Assembly (NCBI RefSeq): GCF_001519055.1
Contig: NZ_KQ954285.1
Coordinates: 1 to 64,000 of the forward strand
Source of the DNA: Novosphingobium sp. Fuku2-ISO-50
Lineage (GTDB): Bacteria; Pseudomonadota; Alphaproteobacteria; Sphingomonadales; Sphingomonadaceae
DNA length: 64,000 bases
Reading direction: 5' to 3'
The translations under genes were made by a program, and so were the position numbers. This document shows positions 52,891 to 59,626 of this stretch, one piece after another (position 1 is the stretch's first letter; every line of letters starts with the position of its first letter). Under the pieces are notes generated by a model, which was not told the DNA's origin, searched no databases, and saw only the letters and a list, made by a program, of their open reading frames with translations.

Positions 52891-52911
52891 TTTCAATTGA
52901 TGATTTGCGTA
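52891..52911 (+). promoter_or_regulatory. Shared regulatory motif, copy A
   Basis: TTCAATTGATGATTTGCGTA (preceded by T) ends about 130 bp upstream of the minus-strand operon start. An almost identical block (20 of 21 bases) stands upstream of the HsaA gene at 53988-54008. Conservation of 21 bases between two promoter regions 1.1 kb apart suggests a common regulator site. Confidence 0.7.
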
Positions 52912-53075
52912 CCTCATAGCTTTTAAAATTACGCGTGCAGCCAGAAACCGCAAAAATAATTTGACCCGGCCTGCGCAGCCAAAGACCGGCCACGCGCCCG
53001 TTGACGGCGCGCCCTGCCCTCTGCCTCGACCAATCCGCCTTGCGCACGATAACTCGTCGGCAAATTATCATAATA

Positions 53076-53085
53076 ATACGCAAAT
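53076..53085 (-). promoter_or_regulatory. Shared regulatory motif core, copy C
   Basis: On the minus strand this reads ATTTGCGTAT, the core of copies A and B, 88 bp upstream of the plus-strand SDR start. The flanks diverge from A and B, so this may be a single half-site. Confidence 0.5.
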
Positions 53086-53099
53086 GGCAGTTTCATATT

Positions 53100-53119
53100 C
53101 ACATTCAAGGTGAAATGTG
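53100..53119. promoter_or_regulatory. CACATT-N8-AATGTG inverted repeat
   Basis: Perfect 6-bp arms with an 8-bp spacer, 54 bp upstream of the plus-strand SDR. Half-sites and spacing recall a dimeric helix-turn-helix operator, but no protein can be named. Confidence 0.35.
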
Positions 53120-53173
53120 GTTTTTTAGCGACATCGCAAAACGCAAACGGTAAAATCAACAGGGGAACAGGGT

Positions 53174-53923
53174 ATGCTGCTGAAAGACACCGCCGCCATC
53201 ATCACCGGCGCCGCGCGCGGCGTGGCCAAAGGGGTGGCCACCGCCATGGTCAAGGCCGGCGCCAGCGTGCTGATCGTTGACCGGGAGGTCGAACTGGGCA
53301 AAGCTACCGCCGCCGAACTCGGGGCGCTGGGCCCGGTCCATTTCATGGCCGTAGATCTTGCCGATCGCGACGCCCTGCCCGGCATCGTCGACGAGGCCGT
53401 GCGGCGGTTCGGGCGGCTGGATACGCTGGTCAACGCGGCGCAGGCCTCGGCGCAAATGCCGCTGATCGACACCTCGACCGAGGCGATGAACCTGGCCTTT
53501 GATACCGGATTCTGGCCGACCTTCCTGCTGATGAAGGCCGCGTTTCCTCATCTCGTCGCATCGCGCGGCTCGGTGATCAATTTCGGCAGCGGCGCGGGCA
53601 TCCAGGGCATGCCGACGCAAGCGTCGTATGGCGCGGCCAAAGAAGCGATCCGGTCGCTGTCCAAGACGGCGGCAATCGAATGGGGTGAACACGGCGTGCG
53701 GGTGAACGTGATCTGCCCGTTTGCGCTGTCGCCCGGCGTCGAAATGTGGCGCCAGCATTTTCCCGAGGCCTATGCCGGGCAGATCAGCAGGGTTCCGCTG
53801 CGCCGCATCGGCGATCCGGAAATGGACATCGGGTCCTCGGCCGTGTTCCTCGCCAGCAATCTTGCGAGCTATGTTACCGGGCAGACGCTGATGGTCGACG
53901 GCGGCCAGACGCGCACGTTCTGA
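53174..53923 (+). CDS. SDR, first gene of the plus-strand steroid operon
   Basis: SDR of 249 residues: TGAARGVAKG near 11-20, catalytic S139, Y152, K156, terminal GQTLMVDGGQ. The usual NNAG is NAAQ (87-90), an unusual change at a structural site though the catalytic triad is intact. Probably a hydroxysteroid dehydrogenase. Start follows AGGGGAACAGGG. The next gene, the HsaA-like oxygenase, is 176 bp away with its own motif copy, so it may also have its own promoter. Confidence 0.88.
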   Translation: MLLKDTAAIITGAARGVAKGVATAMVKAGASVLIVDREVELGKATAAELGALGPVHFMAVDLADRDALPGIVDEAVRRFGRLDTLVNAAQASAQMPLIDTSTEAMNLAFDTGFWPTFLLMKAAFPHLVASRGSVINFGSGAGIQGMPTQASYGAAKEAIRSLSKTAAIEWGEHGVRVNVICPFALSPGVEMWRQHFPEAYAGQISRVPLRRIGDPEMDIGSSAVFLASNLASYVTGQTLMVDGGQTRTF

Positions 53924-53987
53924 TCGCACGCCGCCATGCGCGGCCAACAGGTCGATCAGGAACCGCGCTTTCGAAAGACTTTGCGGT

Positions 53988-54010
53988 TTTCAATTGACGA
54001 TTTGCGTATC
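53988..54010 (+). promoter_or_regulatory. Shared regulatory motif, copy B
   Basis: TTCAATTGACGATTTGCGTA differs from copy A at one position and continues TC. It lies 90 bp upstream of the HsaA-like gene. Downstream, CATTC-N8-GAATG (54018-54035) and GCATTGATGCA (54071-54081) follow; the latter also stands next to copy A. Together this indicates an internal, co-regulated promoter for the oxygenase gene. Confidence 0.7.
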
Positions 54011-54099
54011 AGGTGGCATTCAAATTTACGAATGATCATAAAATGTGCGGCAACGAGTCGACGCATCACGGCATTGATGCAAGGGAGAGATCACCAGCA

Positions 54100-55344
54100 A
54101 TGGCAACACCTGCCACTCTCGTCGCGGCGGGCGACACCGGCCAGACAGCAACGGGCCAGACAGCAACCGGCCCGACAGCAGAAGATCTGGCCGCGCGCGC
54201 GCGGGCAATGATCCCGGCGCTGCGCGCGCGCGCCGCGCGCTGCGTTGCCGATCGCGACGTACCGGCGGAATCGATCGCGGACATGCAGGAAGCCGGATTT
54301 TTCCGCATCCTCCAGCCCCGGCGCTGGGGCGGGTTCGAAATGCATCCCAATGCCTTCTACGAAGTGCAGAAAGCCCTGGCCGAAGGCTGCATGTCAACCG
54401 GCTGGATGTATGGCGTGGTGGGGTGCCACCCCTATGAAATCGCGCTGTTCCACGAAGCGGCGCAGGCCGAAGTCTGGGGCAGCGATCCTTCGACGCTGGT
54501 GTCGTCGAGCTATCAGCCGGTCGGCAAGGTCACCGTGGTCGACGGCGGTTTCCGCCTGTCGGGCCGATGGGGTTTTTCGACCGGATCGGTGCATTGCCAA
54601 TGGGTCGTGCTGGGCGCGCTGGTGCCGCCGACCGAGCCGGGCGGTGCGCCCGACATGCGCGCATTCCTGTTGCCGCGCAGCGATTACACCATCGATCGCG
54701 ATGCCTGGCATGTGTTCGGGCTGCAAGGCACCGGCAGCCATGACGTGATCGTCGACGACGTGTTCGTGCCGGACTATCGCACGCACCGCTCGGTCGATGG
54801 CTTCTTGTGCACCAATCCGGGGCAGGAAACCAATCCGGGGCCGCTCTATACCCTGCCCTGGGCGCAAGTGTTCATGCGCTCGGTCTCGACGGCCGCGTTC
54901 GGCGGGGCGCGGGCGGCGATCAATGCGGCCATCGAGATCGCGCAAAATCGCGTGTCGACCAACACCGGCAAGGCATCGAAAAGCGACCCGTTCCTGCTGG
55001 CCGCAATATCCAAGGCCCATGCCCAGGTCACGGAGATGGAGCAGACGCTGCACCTGACCTTCGAAGACCTGATGGGCCATGCCGAACGGGGTGAGGCCAT
55101 CCCGATGGAAAAGCGCACGCTTTATGCCTACAATTCATCGAGCGTGGTACGGCGCATGGCCGAACTGGTCGACGGGATGATGGAATTGCTCGGCGGGCGG
55201 GCGATCTACACCTCCAGCCCGATCATTCAGCCCTGGCTCGACCTCCATGCCGGACGCGCCCATGTCGCCAACGATCCCAACAACCGCACGCAGGATCTTG
55301 TCGGGGGTATTCTTGGCCAGGCGCCGACATTCACTTTCCTTTGA
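54100..55344 (+). CDS. hsaA: HsaA/TesA2-like flavin-dependent steroid monooxygenase
   Basis: Oxygenase component of 414 residues with the acyl-CoA-dehydrogenase fold (flavin-dependent group D monooxygenase). It ortho-hydroxylates the phenolic A ring of the 9,10-seco steroid to the catechol cleaved by HsaC. Shared with HsaA/TesA2: GFFRILQPRRWGGFEM, STGWMYGVVGCH, DPSTLVSSSYQPVG, GSHDVIVDDVFVPDYR and DLHAGRAHVANDPNNR. Residues about 12-25 contain a TGQTA-TGQTA-TGPTA repeat in a low-complexity N-terminus not expected in the family. The reductase HsaB is absent from the window. RBS AGGGAGAG lies about 9 bases before ATG 54100. Confidence 0.91.
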   Translation: MATPATLVAAGDTGQTATGQTATGPTAEDLAARARAMIPALRARAARCVADRDVPAESIADMQEAGFFRILQPRRWGGFEMHPNAFYEVQKALAEGCMSTGWMYGVVGCHPYEIALFHEAAQAEVWGSDPSTLVSSSYQPVGKVTVVDGGFRLSGRWGFSTGSVHCQWVVLGALVPPTEPGGAPDMRAFLLPRSDYTIDRDAWHVFGLQGTGSHDVIVDDVFVPDYRTHRSVDGFLCTNPGQETNPGPLYTLPWAQVFMRSVSTAAFGGARAAINAAIEIAQNRVSTNTGKASKSDPFLLAAISKAHAQVTEMEQTLHLTFEDLMGHAERGEAIPMEKRTLYAYNSSSVVRRMAELVDGMMELLGGRAIYTSSPIIQPWLDLHAGRAHVANDPNNRTQDLVGGILGQAPTFTFL

Positions 55345-55363
55345 CAACCGGGACCCCAGAGCC

Positions 55364-56194
55364 ATGGCTGAACTGCGCTCTGCCACCTATTGCGTAAGCG
55401 GTGGCTATGACATTCACATTCAGGAAGCCGGCGACGCAGCCGCTCCTGCACTCGTGTTCCTGCACGGCAGCGGCCCGGGCGCTTCGGGTGCTTCGAATTT
55501 CCGTCAGAACATCGATGCCTTTGTCGGTGCCGGATACCGCGTGATCCTGCCTGACCTGATCGGCTATGGCGCCTCGTCAAAGCCCGAAGGCATCGACTAT
55601 ACGCTGCAACTGTTTACCGACACCGTTTACGAAGCCCTGTTGGCGCACGGCATTTCCGCCGCCGGCCTGGTCGGCAATTCGCTGGGCGGCGGCATCGCTC
55701 TGCTGCTGACACTCGACCACCCGGAATTCGCACGCAATCTCGTGCTGATGGCGCCGGGCTGCGTGGCAGAGCGCGAATCCTATTTCGTCATGCCGGGCAT
55801 CGCCAGGATGGTGTCGAATTTCGGCGGCCCCGATTTCAATCTGGCCGAACAGAAGCGGCTGGTTTCAAATCTGGTCCACCCCGATTTTGCGCCGAACATC
55901 TCCGACGCGCTGATCGCCGAACGCTTTGCCGTCGCACGCACCCAGCCCAAGGACGTTCTGGTGCGCATGCGCACTCCCGACTTGTCCCCCCGTTTGGGCG
56001 AAATCGCACAACCGATCCTCGTCCTGTGGGGCCTCAACGACGAATTCTGTCCCGAAGCGCACGCGCGCCTGTTCCTCGACCATTGCCCCGATGTGCGCGC
56101 CATGACCTTTGGCCGCACCGGGCACTGGGTGCAGGTCGAACGCGCCGCAGAGTTCAACGCCTACGCGATCGATTTCCTCGATTCCCACCGCTGA
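55364..56194 (+). CDS. hsaD: HsaD/TesD-like meta-cleavage product hydrolase
   Basis: Alpha/beta-hydrolase of 276 residues that splits the C-C bond of the meta-cleavage product (4,9-DSHA in cholesterol degradation) to give HIP-type and hexadienoate products. Oxyanion-site HGSGPGASGASNF at 34-46; catalytic S106 (GNSLGGG), D226 (LWGLNDEFCP) and H254 (RTGHWVQVE). It follows hsaA by 19 bp, in the expected order. A BphD-type aromatic substrate is the alternative, less likely in this context. Confidence 0.92.
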   Translation: MAELRSATYCVSGGYDIHIQEAGDAAAPALVFLHGSGPGASGASNFRQNIDAFVGAGYRVILPDLIGYGASSKPEGIDYTLQLFTDTVYEALLAHGISAAGLVGNSLGGGIALLLTLDHPEFARNLVLMAPGCVAERESYFVMPGIARMVSNFGGPDFNLAEQKRLVSNLVHPDFAPNISDALIAERFAVARTQPKDVLVRMRTPDLSPRLGEIAQPILVLWGLNDEFCPEAHARLFLDHCPDVRAMTFGRTGHWVQVERAAEFNAYAIDFLDSHR

Positions 56195-56277
56195 TCGAAT
56201 CAACGAAGCCCGAAGCGCCTGAACAGGTTCGGCCGACGCCCGGCGACAGGGCGCGGCGCCAATGGAGAGGAACGCCG

Positions 56278-57735
56278 ATGCCGTCCTATTCCCAATATCA
56301 GCCGCTCGCCCTGGCGAACGTGCCGCACTGGGATTTCACCACCGATGTCGCGGTTGTCGGGTTCGGCGCAGCCGGGGCTTGCGCGGCCATCGAGGCGGCC
56401 GGTGCGGGGGCAAAGATCATGCTGTTCGAACGCTCTTCGGGCAGCGGCGGCGCCTCGGCGCTGTCGGGCGGGGAAATCTATATCGGCGGTGGCACCGACG
56501 CGCAGATCGCGGCGGGGTTCGACGACACGGTCGAGGATTTCACCGCCTATCTGAAATTGGCGGGCGGCCCCTGCGCCGACGAGGCCAAATGCGAACTCTA
56601 TGGCCGCGAAGCGCTGGCGCATTACCAGTGGCTCAAGGACCAGGGCGTACCCTATCGCGGCAATTTCCTGCCCGGCAAAGTCATCGAACCGACCGACGAT
56701 TCCACGCTGATCTGGTCGGGCAGCGAAGCTGCCACGCCATTCCGGCTGAAGGCGAGGCCCGCGCCGCGCGGCCATGTCATTCAGCACATGGGCTGGGGCG
56801 GCGGTCGCCCGCTGGTCGATATTCTCGAACGCCGCGCGCGCGATCTGGGCACGGATATTCAGGTCGATGCCCGCGCCGTGGCGCTGATCACCGACGGCGA
56901 CCGTGTGGCCGGACTCGTCGTGCGGATCGACAATCAGGACCGGTTCGTGCGGGCGAACCGGGGCGTGGTGCTGGCCACCGGCGGCTTTGTCTTCAACGAA
57001 GGCATGCGGCGCAAATATTGCCCCGACAGCTTTCGCGTCAACAGCCCGATCGGCGACAAGGACGACGGGACGGGTATCGAACTGGGCGTGTCGGTCGGCG
57101 GCGATGCCGTTCACATGGATCAGTTCTTTACCACCTGCCCCTGGACCATCCCCGCCGATCAGGCGCACGGCGTGTTCGTCAATGTCGCGGGGCAACGCTT
57201 TATCAACGAGGATTGCTATCACGGCCGGGTCAGTCGCTGCGCGATCGATCAGCCTGGGGGCAAGGTCTATCTCCTGCTCGACAACGCCCATTTCTCGCAA
57301 CCGCTCGATCTGGCGGGGATCACCATCGCCGCCACGGGCGCGACCTGGGACGAAGTCGAGGCGGAACTCGAAATGCCCGCCGGCACGCTGTCGGCGACGA
57401 TGGATGTCTATAACCGCCATGCGCGCGAAGGCCGCGATCCGCTGTTCGACAAGCAGGTGCCGATCCTCGTCCCGCTCGATCAGTCGCCGTTCGTGGCGTT
57501 GGAGCTCAATTTCGAGATCAGCTATTTCAGCTTCTTCACGCTGGGCGGGCTGAAAACCAGCGCCTGCGGCGAAGTGTTGAGCCGCGCAGGGCTACCGATC
57601 CCCGGGCTTTATGCCGCCGGTCGCTGTACGTCGGGCCTGCCCGCATGGGGGCATGGCTATTCGTCGGGCCTGAGCCTGGCCGACTGCACCTTTTTCGGGC
57701 GGCAGGCCGGACGCGAGGCGGCGCAGGGTACATAA
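56278..57735 (+). CDS. Delta4-3-ketosteroid dehydrogenase-like flavoprotein
   Basis: FAD_binding_2-family flavoprotein of 485 residues in the 3-ketosteroid dehydrogenase group. GFGAAG (28-33) binds FAD; GGASALSGGEIYIGGGT is the second dinucleotide segment. Near the C-terminus HGYSSGLSLADC places Y461 and S463 two apart, as Tyr466/Ser468 in the Rhodococcus Delta4-(5alpha) enzyme. That supports introduction of a 4,5 double bond in a 5alpha/5beta-dihydro-3-ketosteroid (saturated steroids or bile salts). A Delta1 (KstD) activity is the main alternative. RBS GGAGAGGAACGCCG. Confidence 0.82.
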   Translation: MPSYSQYQPLALANVPHWDFTTDVAVVGFGAAGACAAIEAAGAGAKIMLFERSSGSGGASALSGGEIYIGGGTDAQIAAGFDDTVEDFTAYLKLAGGPCADEAKCELYGREALAHYQWLKDQGVPYRGNFLPGKVIEPTDDSTLIWSGSEAATPFRLKARPAPRGHVIQHMGWGGGRPLVDILERRARDLGTDIQVDARAVALITDGDRVAGLVVRIDNQDRFVRANRGVVLATGGFVFNEGMRRKYCPDSFRVNSPIGDKDDGTGIELGVSVGGDAVHMDQFFTTCPWTIPADQAHGVFVNVAGQRFINEDCYHGRVSRCAIDQPGGKVYLLLDNAHFSQPLDLAGITIAATGATWDEVEAELEMPAGTLSATMDVYNRHAREGRDPLFDKQVPILVPLDQSPFVALELNFEISYFSFFTLGGLKTSACGEVLSRAGLPIPGLYAAGRCTSGLPAWGHGYSSGLSLADCTFFGRQAGREAAQGT

Positions 57736-57756
57736 GACCAGAAACGGGAGAGCAGC

Positions 57757-58530
57757 ATGATCCTCAAGGACAAGGTGGTGATTGTCACCGGCGCCGGGCC
57801 CGGCATGGGCAAGGCCGCCTGTCGCGGCGCGGCACGGGAAGGCGCGAAAGTCGTCGTGACCGCGCGATCGAGGGCCGCGATCGAAGAGGTGGCGCACGAG
57901 ATCGTCGCAGCCGGTGGCGAAGCGATCGCCGTACCGCTCGACGTGACGCAGATGGATCAGTGCCACGCCGCCGCCAAGGCCGCGCTCGACACCTGGGGCC
58001 GGATCGACGGGCTGGTCAATTCGGCCTATTTCCATCCCGACTGGGGCCCCTTGATCGAACACGACATCGACCAGGTGCTACAGGCGTTCAATGTCGCTGC
58101 GGCAGGTGCGCTGCGCATGAGCATGGCGGCTTACCCGGCCATGAAGGCGCAAAGGTCGGGTTCGATCGTCAATATCTCGACGCTGTGCACGCGCAAGCCG
58201 ATGCCCGGCGAAGGTGGCTATGGCATGGCCAAAGGGGCGCTCAACCACATGACCCGTCACCTCGCGGTCGAATTCGCCGGCAGCGGCATCCGCGTCAACA
58301 CCGCGCTGATGGGCTGGATGATGGGCGCGCCCTTGCAGGGGTTTGCGGATTCCATGGGCCCGGAAGCGGGCGCCGCGTTTCTGAAACAGCGCGGTTCGGA
58401 AATTCCGGTCGGCCATATCCCGACCGACGCCGATTGCGCCAAGGCGGTCTATTTCCTGCTGTCGGACCATGCCTCGGAAATCACGGGCGCGATGCTCGAC
58501 GTCAACGGCGGCGACTGGGTCGCGGCGTGA
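57757..58530 (+). CDS. Short-chain dehydrogenase/reductase
   Basis: SDR of 257 residues with TGAGPGMGK near 11-19, S141, Y155, K159; the NNAG position is NSAY (88-91). EITGAMLDVNGGDW forms the C-terminus. Co-oriented 21 bp after the Delta4-dehydrogenase and 14 bp before the SRPBCC gene, it is likely a hydroxysteroid dehydrogenase. Specificity (3alpha, 7alpha, 12alpha or 17beta) cannot be inferred. Confidence 0.88.
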   Translation: MILKDKVVIVTGAGPGMGKAACRGAAREGAKVVVTARSRAAIEEVAHEIVAAGGEAIAVPLDVTQMDQCHAAAKAALDTWGRIDGLVNSAYFHPDWGPLIEHDIDQVLQAFNVAAAGALRMSMAAYPAMKAQRSGSIVNISTLCTRKPMPGEGGYGMAKGALNHMTRHLAVEFAGSGIRVNTALMGWMMGAPLQGFADSMGPEAGAAFLKQRGSEIPVGHIPTDADCAKAVYFLLSDHASEITGAMLDVNGGDWVAA

Positions 58531-58544
58531 ACGGGAGAGAACCC

Positions 58545-59075
58545 ATGCTGCCCGACTGGATGAAACACCATCCCTCGCTGGCCCAGGACCCGGTCTCGGG
58601 TCTTGATCCGGAGGCTGTCACGATCAGCGAAACGGTGGAGATCGCCGCCCCCGCCCGCGTGGTGTGGCAGGTGCTGACCGACATGCCGCGCTACAACGAA
58701 TGGAACCCGTTCTGCGTGCGCGCGGAATCGACGCTGGAAATGGGCGCGGCGGTGCACATGAAGCTGGTCAACTATGCCGCGCCCGGCAGTCTGGTGCCCA
58801 ATTGCGAATATATCTGCGCGCTGGAACCGGAACGCATGATTTCGTGGGAATTGCCGCACAGCGATTTCTGGCCATATCCGGCGCGGCGCGATCAGGTGAT
58901 CGAGGCGACCGGGCCGACGTCGTGCCGCTATTTTTCCACCGACGCCTTTCTCGGCGCCAACGGCATCCATGTCTTCCGCTTTGCCGGGCCATGGGTGAAG
59001 CGCGCCTTCGACGATAGCGGCCGGGCGCTGAAAGCCCGCGCAGAAGAGCTGTTCGCTGCCGAACAGGGAGCCTGA
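58545..59075 (+). CDS. SRPBCC (START-like) protein
   Basis: Protein of 176 residues with the polyketide-cyclase/START-like fold: TISETVEIAAPARVVWQVLT at the start of the domain and RYNEWNPFCVRAESTL, a typical Bet v1/SRPBCC lead-in, with a large hydrophobic cavity expected. Such proteins bind or convert hydrophobic ligands; here probably a steroid. No catalytic residue can be assigned. Coupled by short gaps to its neighbours; RBS GGGAGAGAACCC. Confidence 0.8.
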   Translation: MLPDWMKHHPSLAQDPVSGLDPEAVTISETVEIAAPARVVWQVLTDMPRYNEWNPFCVRAESTLEMGAAVHMKLVNYAAPGSLVPNCEYICALEPERMISWELPHSDFWPYPARRDQVIEATGPTSCRYFSTDAFLGANGIHVFRFAGPWVKRAFDDSGRALKARAEELFAAEQGA

Positions 59076-59079
59076 GCCA

Positions 59080-59613
59080 ATGACCTTCAGCCTGCAGCAG
59101 CTTTCCGACATCGAAGAGATCAAGGTACTCAAGCACCGCTATTTCCGCGGGATCGACACCGGCGATGCCGCGCTTTTGTCGAATTTGTTCACCGAGGATG
59201 TTGCGGTCACCTACAACGGCGGAACGTACAAGGTTTCGCTCTCCGGGCGCGCCGCCATGCTCGAATTCCTCGCCAATGCGTTTCATTCGGGCGCAGCGGC
59301 CATGCACATCGGCCTGATGCCGGAAATCACGGTGACGGGCGACAACAGCGCCACCGGCATCTGGACCTTGCAGGACGTGTTCATCGATCTGGAAAAGGAC
59401 GCTCACACCTTTGGCACCGCGATCTACACCGACCGCTATCGCCGCGAGGGCGGCGTGTGGAAGATCGAGGCCACCTGGTACGACCGGGTGATCGAAGTGC
59501 TGACCAAATTCAGCGCCACGGGCGGACAGGTCAGCGTGCAGCGGCTCGCCACGACCGGGCGCAAGCCACACGAACGCACCGACATCAGCCATCTGATCCA
59601 CTGGGACCAATAA
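59080..59613 (+). CDS. BaiE-like hydroxysteroid dehydratase (SnoaL fold)
   Basis: 177-residue SnoaL-like protein resembling the bile-acid 7alpha-dehydratase BaiE. The four BaiE catalytic residues Y30, D35, H83 and D106 have counterparts Y21 and D26 (YFRGID), H76 (AMHIG) and D99 (LQDVF). The flanking DIEEIKVLKHRYFRGID and MPEITVTGDNSATGIWTLQD also run parallel to BaiE. Predicted reaction: loss of water from a 7alpha-hydroxy 3-keto-Delta4 steroid giving a Delta4,6 product, as reported for the Hsh2 enzyme of Sphingobium sp. Chol11. It lies 4 bp after the SRPBCC gene. A related but different dehydration or isomerisation remains possible. Confidence 0.8.
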   Translation: MTFSLQQLSDIEEIKVLKHRYFRGIDTGDAALLSNLFTEDVAVTYNGGTYKVSLSGRAAMLEFLANAFHSGAAAMHIGLMPEITVTGDNSATGIWTLQDVFIDLEKDAHTFGTAIYTDRYRREGGVWKIEATWYDRVIEVLTKFSATGGQVSVQRLATTGRKPHERTDISHLIHWDQ

Positions 59614-59626
59614 GGACCATTTCGCC

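Larger units (their letters stand above)
52779..53173. promoter_or_regulatory. 395-bp divergent promoter region of the steroid operons
   Basis: No plausible gene; AT-rich compared with flanks. It must hold promoters of both the minus-strand (from 52778) and plus-strand (from 53174) operons. It contains one copy of the shared motif at 52891-52911, ATACGCAAAT (reverse of ATTTGCGTAT) at 53076-53085, a related ACGCAAA at 53141-53147, GCATTGATGCA at 52880-52890 (also found before hsaA), and the repeat CACATT-N8-AATGTG at 53100-53119. Spacing suits one site serving each operon. I could not place -35/-10 boxes with confidence. Confidence 0.8.
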
